Source of the DNA: Pseudacidovorax sp. NFM-22
Lineage (GTDB): Bacteria > Pseudomonadota > Gammaproteobacteria > Burkholderiales > Burkholderiaceae_C
Reading direction: 5' to 3'
Assembly: GCF_021401245.1 (NCBI RefSeq)
Contig: NZ_JACBFY010000001.1
Span: 558,001 to 622,000, forward strand
Length of the DNA stretch: 64,000 bases
The notes beneath the pieces were generated by a model. That model searched no databases and had not been told where the DNA came from. It worked only from the letters and a program-made list of their open reading frames with translations. Positions 45,796-55,834 of this stretch are shown here, in pieces. A program made the position numbers and the translations under genes. Numbering within the stretch: position 1 is the first letter of the stretch; each line of letters starts with the position of its first letter.

Positions 45796-46727
45796 TGCCA
45801 TCGCAACACCATCGGCACGCGCGACACCGGCAGGCGGGCACCAGCCTCGTCGAGTTGCTGCTGTCCTCGGCCATCGGCCTTGCCCTCGTGCTTCTGGCAG
45901 TCCAGGTCTACGTGAGCACCGGCCAGCCGGTACGCCGCGTCGCGGCGCAGGTGCAACTCCACAGCGACGGCGCGATGACCCTGCAACTGCTGGCACAGCA
46001 GGTGCGGCTGGCCGGGTTGTCGGAGCTCGACGACCAGGGCACGCCGCATTTCCAGGGCCTTGCCGTGCGAGGCTGCGCAGGCGCCTTTGCCGAGACGGGT
46101 GCCACCTTCGACGCACTGGCCTGCAAGGCGTCCACCGGGGACGCGCGGCCGCACGCCTTCGCGATCCGGCATCAGGCGGACGCCCATGTCACGGTGCCCG
46201 TGGGCACCGACCAGCCGTCCAACTGCGTGCTGGAGGGCATCGCCGCCTGGGCCACGTCCAGCGCGGACGGCGCCCTGCGCTACGCGCTGGCCGACCAGCG
46301 CTACTTCATCGAGCCCGACGAGGACGGCGTGCCCACGCTGTACTGTCGCGGCATGCGCGACGCGGGCGTGATGGGCAGCAAGCAGGCCCTCGCCAGCCAG
46401 GTCGAGGACATGCGCGTGCTCTACGCCGTGACCCGCCTTCCCGACGGCAGCGAACCGCAGCCGGCGCAGGTCACGGCCTATGTGCGAGCCGACGACGCTG
46501 CGCTGGGCGCCACCGCCGAGCGCTGGCGGCGCGTGATCGGCATGAGCCTGTGCATCGTCGTGCGCAGTGCCTTGCCGGTGGCAGGCGCCCAGCAGACGCC
46601 CGAGTCCTACCTCGATTGCGACGGCCAGCCGCAGCAGGCCCTGGACGGACGGCTGCGGCGCAGCTTTCGCACCACGGTCTTCTTCCATGCCCTGCGGCCG
46701 GCACTGGACGCGGGAACCTCCCCATGA
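45795..46727 (+). CDS. pilW: Type IV minor prepilin PilW
   Basis: 310 residues. The leader QAGTSLVELLLSSAIGLALV is the PilW form, cleaved before Thr/Ser with Glu at +5, and LLAQQVRLAGLSE is the conserved PilW helix. The C-terminal domain has paired cysteines (GCAGAFAETG, ALACKAS; LYCRGMRD). Starts on the last base of the pilV stop (TGATG). Confidence 0.88.
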   Translation: MPSQHHRHARHRQAGTSLVELLLSSAIGLALVLLAVQVYVSTGQPVRRVAAQVQLHSDGAMTLQLLAQQVRLAGLSELDDQGTPHFQGLAVRGCAGAFAETGATFDALACKASTGDARPHAFAIRHQADAHVTVPVGTDQPSNCVLEGIAAWATSSADGALRYALADQRYFIEPDEDGVPTLYCRGMRDAGVMGSKQALASQVEDMRVLYAVTRLPDGSEPQPAQVTAYVRADDAALGATAERWRRVIGMSLCIVVRSALPVAGAQQTPESYLDCDGQPQQALDGRLRRSFRTTVFFHALRPALDAGTSP

Positions 46728-47368
46728 AGCGCCGCAGTCGCCAGGCACCCCGCGCGCGACATCTGGCCGAGCGAGGGCAGGCTTTCGTCGTCCTGATGCT
46801 GCTCCTGCCTGCGCTGACAGCGGCCACCGCCCTGGCGGTGCGGAGCGCCATCACCGCCGCCCGGCAGTTGCAGGCCCAGCAGACCAGTGCGCAGGCCCAG
46901 GAGGCCGCCAGCCTCGCCCTGCGCCAATGCGAAGCGCTGGTCATGGCGGCACTCGCCCCCGATGCGGCCGATCCGCGAACCGTCGCCGTGACCGCCGCCC
47001 AGGCCGAGCAGACCTGGAACCGGCTGTCTGCCTGGCGCCCCGGCGCCTCGGGCCTGCGCACCGCCACCGTCGCCGGACCCGATGGCCGCAGCCTGGGCGC
47101 GGGGCAATGCCTGTTCCAGAGGCTCGCGGACGGCGCGCAGGGCCTGCGCTTCGTGGTCACGGCACGGGGTCTCTCGGCCGATGCGCAGGTCTCGGCGCAG
47201 ACCGGCATGCTGCTCGACGGTGCCGAGGCCTGGCAGCAGGCGGTGCTGCGCAAGACCGCCGACCCTTGCCAGGGCGCGGGCGCGCCGTCCGCCCCGACCT
47301 GCGCACCCCCAGGCTGGACGCGCCGCTGGCGCACGTTGATCACCCCTCCCGCTGCCAACCCCGGATGA
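46724..47368 (+). CDS. pilX: Type IV pilus assembly protein PilX
   Basis: 214 residues. The N-terminal segment ERGQAFVVLMLLLPALTAAT matches PilX (GxxLVVxLxxLxxLTL-type), though the leader glycine motif is G-Q rather than the usual G-F/M and there is no glutamate at +5, as is common in PilX. ATGA overlap with pilW. Family call rests on position and this helix. Confidence 0.8.
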   Translation: MKRRSRQAPRARHLAERGQAFVVLMLLLPALTAATALAVRSAITAARQLQAQQTSAQAQEAASLALRQCEALVMAALAPDAADPRTVAVTAAQAEQTWNRLSAWRPGASGLRTATVAGPDGRSLGAGQCLFQRLADGAQGLRFVVTARGLSADAQVSAQTGMLLDGAEAWQQAVLRKTADPCQGAGAPSAPTCAPPGWTRRWRTLITPPAANPG

Positions 47369-47808
47369 ACCGTTCTTCCCCGCGCCGGCCGCCCACCGGC
47401 TTCTCGCTGATCGAACTGCTGGCGGCGCTGACCATCGCCACGCTGCTGGCCGCCATCGCGCTGCCGGCCTACCAGGAGCACGTGCGACGCACCCATCGCG
47501 CGGCGGCCCAATTGGCCCTCATGGAGGCCGAGCATCATCTGCATCGCTACCACGCCGCCCGCCTGAGCTTTGCGGGCGCGGCACTGCCGGACGCCCTGAC
47601 CCGCGTGCCCGCCACCGGCGCTGCCGTCTATCGCCTGACGCTGGCGCTCGACGCCAGCCAGCCGCAGCGCTTCACGCTGGCCGCCACGCCCACGGGCGCC
47701 ATGCAGGGCGACCGCTGCGGCACGCTGTCCGTCGACCAGACCGGCCGTCGCACGATCAGCAACAATGCCGCGGACATCCTGCCGAGCGACTGCTTCAAAG
47801 CCTCATGA
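47365..47808 (+). CDS. pilE: Type IV minor prepilin PilE
   Basis: 147 residues. Leader PTGFSLIELLAALTIATLLA is cleaved after Gly with Phe at +1 and Glu at +5, followed by IALPAYQEHVRRTHRAAAQ. The C-terminal disulfide pair is Cys131 (GDRCGTLSVDQTGRR) and the Cys in LPSDCF near the end. A PilE-type minor pilin normally follows pilY1; here pilY1 is absent and pilX overlaps pilE directly. The stop overlaps the ribD start. Confidence 0.88.
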   Translation: MNRSSPRRPPTGFSLIELLAALTIATLLAAIALPAYQEHVRRTHRAAAQLALMEAEHHLHRYHAARLSFAGAALPDALTRVPATGAAVYRLTLALDASQPQRFTLAATPTGAMQGDRCGTLSVDQTGRRTISNNAADILPSDCFKAS

Positions 47809-48965
47809 GCGACCTCCCCGTCCTGCCGCCCCTGCCCGACCACGACCTCGCCTGGATGGCCAGGGCGCTGGAACTGGCCCGGGGCGCCATCGGCCTGTCC
47901 GATCCCAACCCCCGCGTCGGCTGCGTGATCGTGGCCGAGGACGGCACGGTGCTGGGACAGGGCCACACCCAGCAGGCCGGCGGCCCCCATGCCGAAGTGA
48001 TGGCGCTGCGCGATGCCCAGGCGCGCGGCCATGCCGTGAAGGGTGCCACCGCCTATGTGACGCTCGAGCCCTGCAGCCACCACGGCCGCACGCCGCCCTG
48101 CTGCGATGCGCTGGTGGCGGCCGGCGTGGGCCGCGTCGTCGCGGCGCTGCAGGACCCGAACCCCCAGGTGGCCGGCCGCGGCATGGCGCGCCTGCGTGCG
48201 GCCGGCATCGACGCCCGCCTGCTCGACGGCGCCAGCGAGCCGGCCCAGGGCGCGCGCGCCCTCAACATCGGCTTCTTCAGCCGCATGGTGCGCGCCAGGC
48301 CCTGGGTCCGCCTCAAGATCGCCGCCTCGCTGGACGGCAAGACCGCCCTGCCCGACGGCACCAGCCAATGGATCACCGGCGAGGCCGCCCGCGCCGACGG
48401 CCACCGCTGGCGGGCCCGCGCCGCCGCCCTGCTCACCGGCGCTGGCACCGTGCTGGACGACGACCCCCGGCTGGATGTGCGCGGCCTGACCATCGCCCGC
48501 CAGCCCACGCTGGTGGTGGTGGACAGCCGTCTGCAGACCCCGCTGGACGCCCGGCTGTTCGCGGCCGAACGGCCGGTCTGGTTCTACGCGGCAGCGCCCG
48601 AGGACGCACGGGCCGATGCGCTGCAGGCGCGCGGCGCCCACCTGACGCGCATGGCCGACGCCCAGGGCAAGGTCGACCTCGCCGCGATGCTGGCCGACCT
48701 GGCGCGGCGCGAGATCAACGAGCTGCATGTGGAAGCCGGCCACAAGCTCGCCGGCTCGCTGCTGCGGGCCGGGCTGGTCGACGAGCTGCTGGTCTACCTC
48801 GCGCCCAAGCTCATCGGCGAGGGGTTGGACATGTTCCACCGGCCCACGCCCACCAGCCCGCTGGCCTCGCTGGCGGACGCGCCGGCGTGGGTCTTCCACA
48901 ACGTGCAGCGCATCGGCGAGGACCTGCGCATCGTCGCCCGTCCAGCCGGCCGCGACGCGTTTTGA
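47805..48965 (+). CDS. ribD: Bifunctional riboflavin deaminase-reductase
   Basis: Deaminates and then reduces the pyrimidine intermediate of riboflavin synthesis. The 386 residues contain a zinc deaminase domain with His62-Ala-Glu64 (PHAEVM) and Cys90/Cys99 (PCSHHGRTPPCC), then an NADPH reductase domain (about 165-380; LKIAASLDGKTALPDG, ITGEAARADGH, EAGHKLAGSLL). The ATG overlaps the pilE stop (ATGA), so it is translationally coupled to the pilin operon. ribE follows after 46 bp. Confidence 0.96.
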   Translation: MSDLPVLPPLPDHDLAWMARALELARGAIGLSDPNPRVGCVIVAEDGTVLGQGHTQQAGGPHAEVMALRDAQARGHAVKGATAYVTLEPCSHHGRTPPCCDALVAAGVGRVVAALQDPNPQVAGRGMARLRAAGIDARLLDGASEPAQGARALNIGFFSRMVRARPWVRLKIAASLDGKTALPDGTSQWITGEAARADGHRWRARAAALLTGAGTVLDDDPRLDVRGLTIARQPTLVVVDSRLQTPLDARLFAAERPVWFYAAAPEDARADALQARGAHLTRMADAQGKVDLAAMLADLARREINELHVEAGHKLAGSLLRAGLVDELLVYLAPKLIGEGLDMFHRPTPTSPLASLADAPAWVFHNVQRIGEDLRIVARPAGRDAF

Positions 48966-49011
48966 CCCAGCGCGCGGTTCGCGCCTCGCCAGTCTGCGAA
49001 AATGGCGCGCT

Positions 49012-49665
49012 ATGTTCACCGGCATCATCACCGGCATGGGGCGCATCGCCGCCGTCCATGACCTCGGAAGCTCCTCTCTTCACGGCAAGCGGCTGGACAT
49101 CGAGGCGCCTGCCGGCTATCTGGACGACGTCGGCCTCGGCGACAGCATCGCCCTCAACGGCGCCTGCATGACGGTCACCTCGCTCGACCCGGCCGCCTCG
49201 CGCTTCACCATCGACATCTCGGCCGAATCGCTGGCCAAGACGGCCGGCCTCGGCGAGGCGGGCACGGCCCTCAACCTCGAGAAGGCCCTGCGTCCGCAGG
49301 ACCGGCTCGGCGGCCACATCGTCTCGGGCCACGTGGACGGCATCGGCCGCGTCAGCCGCTTCGAGTCGCAGGGCGAGAGCTGGAACCTGCGCATCCTGGC
49401 GCCCGCCGCGCTCGGCCGCTTCATGGCCTACAAGGGCTCGGTCACGGTCAACGGCGTGAGCCTCACGGTCAACACCGTCGAGGACCATGCCGAGGGCTGC
49501 GAGATCGGCATCAACCTCATCCCCCACACCGTCGAACACACCACGCTGGGCCTGCTCAAGGCCGGCAGCCAGGTCAACCTTGAGATCGACACCGTGGCCC
49601 GTTACGTGGAGCGCATGCTGCAGGCCGGCACCGCAGTCTCCGGTCTACCCTCCCTCGCACCATGA
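49012..49665 (+). CDS. ribE: Riboflavin synthase alpha chain
   Basis: Dismutates two lumazines to riboflavin. 217 residues with two lumazine-binding beta-barrel repeats: [25 protein letters not shown], then [13 protein letters not shown] and [10 protein letters not shown]. The 46-bp gap after ribD has no FMN-riboswitch features. Overlaps ribBX by four bases. Confidence 0.96.
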   Translation: MFTGIITGMGRIAAVHDLGSSSLHGKRLDIEAPAGYLDDVGLGDSIALNGACMTVTSLDPAASRFTIDISAESLAKTAGLGEAGTALNLEKALRPQDRLGGHIVSGHVDGIGRVSRFESQGESWNLRILAPAALGRFMAYKGSVTVNGVSLTVNTVEDHAEGCEIGINLIPHTVEHTTLGLLKAGSQVNLEIDTVARYVERMLQAGTAVSGLPSLAP

Positions 49666-50807
49666 GCGCTTCCATCAGTTCCCTGCCCACCGCGGCCGTC
49701 ACGCCCGCGCCCATCTCGCCGGTCGAGGAGATCGTCGAGGAGATCCGCGCCGGCCGCATGGTCATCCTCGTCGACGAGGAAGATCGCGAGAACGAGGGCG
49801 ACATCGTCATCGCCGCCGACCACATCACGCCCGAGAGCATCAACTTCATGGCCCGCCATGCGCGCGGCCTGATCTGCCTGACGCTGTCGCGCGAGATGTG
49901 CGAGCGCCTGAACCTGCCGCCCATGGTGGCGCGCAACGGCGCCAAGCATTCCACCGCCTTCACCGTCTCCATCGAGGCAGCCGAGGGCGTGACCACCGGC
50001 ATCTCCGCCGCCGACCGGGCGCGCACCGTGCAGGCCGCCGTAGCGCCCGACGCCCGCGCCAGCGACCTCGTGCAGCCGGGCCACATCTTCCCGCTGCAGG
50101 CCGTCGATGGCGGCGTGCTCATGCGCGCCGGCCACACCGAAGCCGGCTCCGACCTCGCCCGCATGGCCGGCTGCTCGCCTGCCTCGGTCATCTGCGAGGT
50201 GATGAACGACGACGGCACCATGGCCCGCCTGCCCGACCTGCAGCGCTTCGCCGCCGAGCATGGTCTGAAGATCGGCACCATCGCCGCGCTGATCGAATAC
50301 CGCAGCCGCCACGAGTCGCTGGTGCAGCGCGTGGGCAGCCGCGAGGTGCAGACGGCGCACGGCCCCTTCCAGCTGCATGCCTTCCGCGACCAGCCCAGCG
50401 GCGGCTTCCACCTGGCCCTGGTGCGTGGCGAATGGCAGCCCGACGAGCCGGTGCCGGTGCGCGTGCACGAGCCGCTGTCGGTGCTCGACCTGATCGAGCT
50501 GCACCGCCCCATGCACACCTGGAGCCTCGATGCGGCGCTCGCCCACATCGCCGGTGCCGGCAAGGGTGTGGCGGTGCTGCTGAACTGCGGCGAAAGCGCC
50601 AGCGACCTGCTGGCCCAGTTCGAAGGCACGGCGCGCCCCGCCCAGGCGCCCGAGCGCGGCCGCATGGACCTGCGCAGCTACGGCGTGGGCGTGCAGATCC
50701 TGCGCGAATGCGGCATCCAGAAGATGCTGCTGATGGGCAAGCCCCGCCGCATGCCCAGCCTGGTGGCCGGCTACGGCGTCGAAATCGCCGGCTACGTGAC
50801 CAAATGA
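49662..50807 (+). CDS. ribBX: 3,4-dihydroxy-2-butanone-4-phosphate synthase with a degenerate GTP cyclohydrolase II domain
   Basis: 381 residues. The N-terminal domain (about 20-220) is a complete DHBP synthase: [44 protein letters not shown]. The C-terminal GTP-cyclohydrolase-II-like domain (225-381) lacks the zinc cysteine triad and surrounding catalytic block; the matching region reads [15 protein letters not shown] instead. It keeps the terminal shell ([15 protein letters not shown]). So only DHBP synthase activity is expected, and GTP cyclohydrolase II must be encoded elsewhere. Starts within the ribE stop. Confidence 0.92.
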   Translation: MSASISSLPTAAVTPAPISPVEEIVEEIRAGRMVILVDEEDRENEGDIVIAADHITPESINFMARHARGLICLTLSREMCERLNLPPMVARNGAKHSTAFTVSIEAAEGVTTGISAADRARTVQAAVAPDARASDLVQPGHIFPLQAVDGGVLMRAGHTEAGSDLARMAGCSPASVICEVMNDDGTMARLPDLQRFAAEHGLKIGTIAALIEYRSRHESLVQRVGSREVQTAHGPFQLHAFRDQPSGGFHLALVRGEWQPDEPVPVRVHEPLSVLDLIELHRPMHTWSLDAALAHIAGAGKGVAVLLNCGESASDLLAQFEGTARPAQAPERGRMDLRSYGVGVQILRECGIQKMLLMGKPRRMPSLVAGYGVEIAGYVTK

Positions 50808-50853
50808 CCCGGGGCGGCCATGGCCGCTCCAACCCCATAAAAAAAGAATCCTC

Positions 50854-51327
50854 ATGCTCAACGCCAACAAGGGAGCGGTCGGCCCGCTCGACGGACGCGG
50901 CCTTCGCATCGGCATCGTCCAGGCCCGCTTCAACGAAGACATCACCAACGCGCTGGCCGAGGCCTGCCTGGCCGAGCTGACCCGGCTGAACGTGCAACCC
51001 GCCGACATCGAGCATGTGCTCGTGCCCGGCGCGCTCGAAGTGCCGCTGGCCCTGCAGGCCATGGCGCAGCACGGCGGCTTCGATGCGCTGGTGGCGCTGG
51101 GCTGCATCATCCGCGGCGAGACCTACCACTTCGAGCTGGTGGCCAACGAATCCGGCGCCGGCGTCACCCGCGTGGGCCTGGACCATCGCCTGCCCATCGC
51201 CAACGCCATCCTCACGACCGAGGACATGCCGCAGGCCGTCGCCCGCCAGACCGACAAGGGCCGCGATGCGGCCACTGTGGCAGTGGAGATGGCCCGGCTG
51301 GTGCAGCGCATCGGAGGCCAGGCATGA
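50854..51327 (+). CDS. ribH: 6,7-dimethyl-8-ribityllumazine synthase
   Basis: Condenses the pyrimidine and DHBP to lumazine; forms an icosahedral or decameric shell. The 157 residues have [25 protein letters not shown] and [14 protein letters not shown] with catalytic His92. 46 bp after ribBX; overlaps nusB by four bases. Confidence 0.96.
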   Translation: MLNANKGAVGPLDGRGLRIGIVQARFNEDITNALAEACLAELTRLNVQPADIEHVLVPGALEVPLALQAMAQHGGFDALVALGCIIRGETYHFELVANESGAGVTRVGLDHRLPIANAILTTEDMPQAVARQTDKGRDAATVAVEMARLVQRIGGQA

Positions 51328-51905
51328 GCAGCACCCAACCGCCCGAAGACGCCCCGCTGACCGGCACCGAACTGCCGGCTGAAGGCGAGGTCCGCCCGGT
51401 GGCTCCGGCGGCCGGCGCCAAGCCCGGCACCAAGTCCAACGGCGTGCGCAAGGCTTCGGCCAAGTCGGCTCGCACGCGGGCCCGCGAATTCGCCGTGCAG
51501 GCGCTCTACCAGCACCTGGTGGGCCGCAACGACGCTTCGGCCATCGACGCCTTCACCCGCGACCTCTCGGGCTTCCACAAGGCCGATTCGGCCCATTACG
51601 ACGCCCTGCTGCACGGTTGCGTGAACGAGGCCGCCGAGTTGGACGCGCTGATCGTGCCGCTGCTGGACCGCAAGCTCGAAGAGATCTCGCCCATCGAGCA
51701 TGCCGTGATGTGGATCGGCGCCTACGAATTCCGCCATTGCGCGGACGTGCCCTGGCGCGTGGTCATCAACGAATGCATCGAGCTCGCCAAGGAGTTCGGC
51801 GGCACCGACGGCCACAAGTACGTCAACGGCGTGCTGGGTGGCCTGGCGCCGCAGCTTCGCGCGCCCGAGGTCGAAGCCGACCGCGCCTCCGGCAAGGCGC
51901 GATGA
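51324..51905 (+). CDS. nusB: Transcription antitermination factor NusB
   Basis: Binds boxA RNA with S10 in rRNA antitermination. The core domain (about 45-180; [60 protein letters not shown]) is standard. A 45-residue Ala/Pro/Lys-rich N-terminal tail makes it 193 residues, against 139 in E. coli. The ribH-nusB order is widespread. Confidence 0.96.
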   Translation: MSSTQPPEDAPLTGTELPAEGEVRPVAPAAGAKPGTKSNGVRKASAKSARTRAREFAVQALYQHLVGRNDASAIDAFTRDLSGFHKADSAHYDALLHGCVNEAAELDALIVPLLDRKLEEISPIEHAVMWIGAYEFRHCADVPWRVVINECIELAKEFGGTDGHKYVNGVLGGLAPQLRAPEVEADRASGKAR

Positions 51906-53143
51906 GCGTCGCCCCGCCCCTGCGCATCGCCCGCCGGGCCGAGCGCATCGAGCCCTTCTTCGTCATGGAAGTGGCCAAGGCCGCCAGCGCACTGGCGCGC
52001 GAGGCCGCCACCGGCAGCCAGCCGATGCTCTACCTGAACATCGGCGAGCCCGACTTCACCGCACCGCCGCTGGTGCAGGAAGCCGCGGCCCGCGCCGTCT
52101 CGGCCGGCCGCACGCAATACACGCCCGCCGTCGGCATCGACGCGCTGCGCGAGCGCATCAGCGGCTGGTATGCACAGCGCTTCGGCCTCGACGTGCCGGC
52201 GCGACGCATCGTGGTCACGGCCGGTGCCTCGGCCGCGCTGCAGCTGGCCTGCCTGGCGCTGATCGAGGCCGGCGACGAGATCCTCATGCCGGACCCGAGC
52301 TACCCGTGCAACCGGCATTTCGTGAGCGCCGCAGAGGGGCGCGCGGTGTTGCTGCCGACCACGGCGGAAGGCCGCTTCCAGCTCACGGCCGAGCAGGTGG
52401 AGGGCGCCTGGAACGAACGCACGCGCGGCGTGCTGCTGGCCTCGCCTTCCAACCCGACCGGCACCTCGATCCCGCTGGACGAACTGCGCCGCATCCACGA
52501 AGTGGTCAAGGCCCACGACGGCATCACACTGGTGGACGAGATCTACCTGGGCCTGAGCTACGGCGCCGCCCTGGGCGACGCGGCGGAGGCCGATGCCCGC
52601 TTCGGCCACAGCGCACTCGCCATCGACGACAACGTCATCAGCATCAACAGCTTCAGCAAGTACTTCAGCATGACCGGCTGGCGCCTGGGCTGGCTGGTGG
52701 TGCCCGAGGCGTTGGTGCCGGTGGTCGAGCGGCTGGCGCAGAACCTGTTCATCTGCGCCAGCGCCATCGCCCAGCAGGCGGCGCTGGCCTGCTTCGAGCC
52801 CGAGAGCATCGCCGAGTACGAACGCCGTCGGGCCGAGTTCAAGGCCCGCCGCGACTGGTTCATTCCGCAGCTCGAATCGCTGGGCCTGCCGGTGCCGGTG
52901 GTGCCCGACGGCGCCTTCTATGCGTGGGCCGACTGCAGCGAATTCGCGCGCCATCTCGGCATTTCCGGCCCCGAGACAAGCTGGGACTTCACCTTCGAGC
53001 TGATGAAGCGTGCCCACGTCACCGTTGCGCCGGGCCGCGACTTCGGCACCGACCAGACGGGCCGCTTCATCCGCTTTTCCACCGCCAACGCCTTGCCCCA
53101 GCTCGAAGAGGCGGTCGCCCGCCTGCGCGCACTCGTCCGATGA
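51902..53143 (+). CDS. Class I/II pyridoxal-phosphate aminotransferase
   Basis: 413 residues, fold type I. The PLP lysine is Lys253 ([18 protein letters not shown]), with Asn184 (SNPTG), Asp212 ([11 protein letters not shown]) and the substrate-carboxylate arginine near 390 ([10 protein letters not shown]). It resembles the aspartate/alanine-type subgroup (DapL/AspC-like); the exact substrate cannot be fixed from sequence. Starts in the nusB stop and overlaps ybgC, so it is embedded in the rib-nusB-tol run. Confidence 0.88.
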   Translation: MSVAPPLRIARRAERIEPFFVMEVAKAASALAREAATGSQPMLYLNIGEPDFTAPPLVQEAAARAVSAGRTQYTPAVGIDALRERISGWYAQRFGLDVPARRIVVTAGASAALQLACLALIEAGDEILMPDPSYPCNRHFVSAAEGRAVLLPTTAEGRFQLTAEQVEGAWNERTRGVLLASPSNPTGTSIPLDELRRIHEVVKAHDGITLVDEIYLGLSYGAALGDAAEADARFGHSALAIDDNVISINSFSKYFSMTGWRLGWLVVPEALVPVVERLAQNLFICASAIAQQAALACFEPESIAEYERRRAEFKARRDWFIPQLESLGLPVPVVPDGAFYAWADCSEFARHLGISGPETSWDFTFELMKRAHVTVAPGRDFGTDQTGRFIRFSTANALPQLEEAVARLRALVR

Positions 53144-53568
53144 ACCGCTTCACCCACGACATCCGCGTCTATTGGGAAGACACCGACGCAGGCGGCATCG
53201 TCTTCTACGCCAATTACCTCAAGTTCATGGAGCGCGCCCGCACCGAGTGGCTGCGTGCCATGGGCGTGCAGCAGCAGCTGCTCCGCGACGAGACCGGTGG
53301 CATGTTCGTCGTCACCGAGACCCAGGTGCGCTACCACCGTCCGGCACGGCTCGACGACCTGCTGTGCGTCTCGGCCGAGCTCAAGCACATGGGCCAGGCG
53401 TCCATCACGCTCTCACAGCAGGTCGTGCTGGCCGCCGACCCCGCGTACAAGCTGGCCGAAGGCACCATCCGCATTGGCTGGGTCGAGGCGGCGACGCTGC
53501 GCCCGCTGCGCATGCCGGCCACGTTGCTGGGAACCCTCGAACGCCATCGCGCTCCATCCAACGCATAA
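53140..53568 (+). CDS. ybgC: YbgC-family acyl-CoA thioesterase
   Basis: 142-residue hot-dog thioesterase. YWEDTDAGGIVFYANYLKFMERARTEWLR carries the 4-hydroxybenzoyl-CoA-thioesterase type aspartate at residue 16. YbgC is encoded with the Tol-Pal genes in many proteobacteria and interacts with phospholipid synthesis in E. coli. 14 bp before tolQ; overlaps the aminotransferase stop. Confidence 0.94.
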   Translation: MNRFTHDIRVYWEDTDAGGIVFYANYLKFMERARTEWLRAMGVQQQLLRDETGGMFVVTETQVRYHRPARLDDLLCVSAELKHMGQASITLSQQVVLAADPAYKLAEGTIRIGWVEAATLRPLRMPATLLGTLERHRAPSNA

Positions 53569-53582
53569 CCACACCGAAGAAC

Positions 53583-54287
53583 ATGAACCAGGATATGTCC
53601 ATCGTTTCCCTCATCCTGCAGGCGAGCATCGTCGTGCAGTTCGTGATGGCGCTGCTGGCCTGCGTCTCGGTGGCCAGTTGGGCCGCCATCATCCGCAAGT
53701 TCTTCGCCCTGCGACGCATGCGTGCGCTCAACGACGAGTTCGAGCGCGAGTTCTGGTCGGGCTCCAGCCTGAACGAGCTCTACGCCGCTGCCGCGCAGAA
53801 CGCCAAGCTGGCCGGCCCCATGGAGCGCATCTTCGCCTCGGGCATGCGCGAGTACCAGAAGCTGCGCGAGCGCCGCATCGGCGACGCCAGCACGCTGCTG
53901 GACGGCACCCGCCGCGCCATGCGCGCCAGCTTCCAGCGCGAGATGGACGCGGCCGAATCCAACCTGTCCTTCCTGGCCACCGTCGGTTCGGTCAGCCCCT
54001 ACGTGGGCCTGTTCGGCACGGTGTGGGGGATCATGCATGCCTTCACGGGCCTGTCGACCATGACGCAGGTGACGCTCTCCACCGTGGCCCCCGGCATTGC
54101 CGAGGCGCTGGTGGCGACGGCCATCGGCCTGTTCGCTGCCATCCCGGCGGTGGTGGGCTACAACCGCTTCGCCCGCGACATCGACAAGGTCGCGATCGCG
54201 CTGGAGACCTTCACGGAGGAGTTCTCCAACATCCTGCAGCGCAACCTGTCCACCGCGCCCGCCGCCGCCACCGCGGCCGGCCACTGA
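53583..54287 (+). CDS. tolQ: Tol-Pal system protein TolQ
   Basis: Proton-motive-force subunit of the Tol-Pal envelope machine. 234 residues with three membrane spans (about 8-35, 135-160, 172-195). LSFLATVGSVSPYVGLFGTV and APGIAEALVATAIGLFAAIP are the MotA/ExbB signatures, holding the channel threonines. First tol gene, followed by tolR after 19 bp. Confidence 0.96.
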   Translation: MNQDMSIVSLILQASIVVQFVMALLACVSVASWAAIIRKFFALRRMRALNDEFEREFWSGSSLNELYAAAAQNAKLAGPMERIFASGMREYQKLRERRIGDASTLLDGTRRAMRASFQREMDAAESNLSFLATVGSVSPYVGLFGTVWGIMHAFTGLSTMTQVTLSTVAPGIAEALVATAIGLFAAIPAVVGYNRFARDIDKVAIALETFTEEFSNILQRNLSTAPAAATAAGH

Positions 54288-54306
54288 ACCGCCAGGAGAG
54301 CCAAGC

Positions 54307-54747
<441 letters not shown>

Positions 54748-54772
54748 GCGGCCCCGCGAGGACCCCGCCCCG

Positions 54773-55801
54773 ATGTCCCTGGCTTCCGAACGCTCAGAGT
54801 TCAATCCCCCCCCGCAGCGCGGCACGGTGCGCGCCGTGGTGCTGGCCCTGCTGGCCCATGCGCTGCTGATCGCTGCCCTGACCTGGGGCGTGCGCTGGAA
54901 GCGCGAAGGCGACGACGAGCCGGTCGAGGCCGAGATCTGGTCGGCCACCGTGCAGCAGGCGCGGCAGAACGTGACGCCCACGCCACCGCCGCCGCCTGCC
55001 CCGGCGCCCACGCCCGCTCCGCCGCCTCCACCGCCCCCTCCCCCGCCGCCTGCCCCTGCGGTGGCGCCGACACCACCGCCCCCCAAGGCGCCGGACATCG
55101 CCCTGGAGCGCGAACGCAAGCAGCGCGAGCAACAGGCCCAGCGCGAGGAAGAAGAGCGCCAGGCCGAGAAGAAGCGCCAGCAGGAAGCCCAGCGCAAGGC
55201 CGAGCAGGACCGCAAGGAGCAGGAAGCCCGCAAGCGCGAACAGGAAGAAGACCGCCGCCAGAAGGAACAGCAGCGTCTGGCCGATCAGAAGAAGCAGGAA
55301 CAGGCCGAGAAGGCTGCGGCCGACAAGGCAGCGGCGCAAAAGGCCGCTGCGGCGGAAAAGGCGGCTGCCGACAAGCGCGCCAAGGAGGCCGCCGCCGCCC
55401 GCGCCGCCGCGCTGGAGAAGGAACGGCAGGACAACATCCGCCGCATGCTGGGCCAGGCCAACGGCGGCGCCGACCAGTCGAGCGGACCGCGCTCGGGCAA
55501 GGGCAATGGCAGCGGCGGTGTGTCCGCCGGTTACCTGGGTCGCGTGGCCGCGCTGATCAAGCGCAACGTGGTCTTCGATCCCAACTCGGTGCCGGGCAAC
55601 CCGGCGGTGGAAATCCAGATCCAGACCTCGCCGGACGGCACCATCGTCGGCACGCCACGGGTCACCAAGTCCAGCGGCAACCCGTCCTGGGACGATGCCG
55701 CGGTGCGTGCCGTCCAACGCGCCGAGGTCATGCCGCGCGACACGGATGGGCGTGTGCCTTCGCCCTTCCCGATCATCGTGATGCGCCCCAAGGACTTCTG
55801 A
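54773..55801 (+). CDS. tolA: Tol-Pal system protein TolA
   Basis: Energy-transducing periplasm-spanning protein. 342 residues: membrane anchor (about 20-38), a proline tract (about 68-105, including a run of eleven prolines), a long charged helix rich in Lys/Glu/Gln/Arg/Ala (110-235), and a TonB/TolA C-terminal domain (255-342; VEIQIQTSPDGTIVGTPRVT, SWDDAAVRAVQRAE). tolB and pal do not follow; the next gene is convergent, so they must lie elsewhere. Confidence 0.94.
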   Translation: MSLASERSEFNPPPQRGTVRAVVLALLAHALLIAALTWGVRWKREGDDEPVEAEIWSATVQQARQNVTPTPPPPPAPAPTPAPPPPPPPPPPPAPAVAPTPPPPKAPDIALERERKQREQQAQREEEERQAEKKRQQEAQRKAEQDRKEQEARKREQEEDRRQKEQQRLADQKKQEQAEKAAADKAAAQKAAAAEKAAADKRAKEAAAARAAALEKERQDNIRRMLGQANGGADQSSGPRSGKGNGSGGVSAGYLGRVAALIKRNVVFDPNSVPGNPAVEIQIQTSPDGTIVGTPRVTKSSGNPSWDDAAVRAVQRAEVMPRDTDGRVPSPFPIIVMRPKDF

Positions 55802-55806
55802 TTCCG

Positions 55807-55834
55807 CGCGCTCGCCCGTTCAGCGGCGAGCGCG
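55807..55834. terminator. Bidirectional hairpin at the convergent tolA / J-domain gene ends
   Basis: CGCGCTCGCC (55807-55816) pairs perfectly with GGCGAGCGCG (55825-55834), 8-nt loop. It overlaps the last codons of the minus-strand gene. No T-run on either side, so termination is possible but not typical. Confidence 0.5.

Noticed and set aside
48966-49011. FMN riboswitch in the rib cluster
   Set aside because: The gaps before ribE (46 bp) and ribH (46 bp) are too short and show no conserved RFN features, and ribD is preceded directly by pilE.
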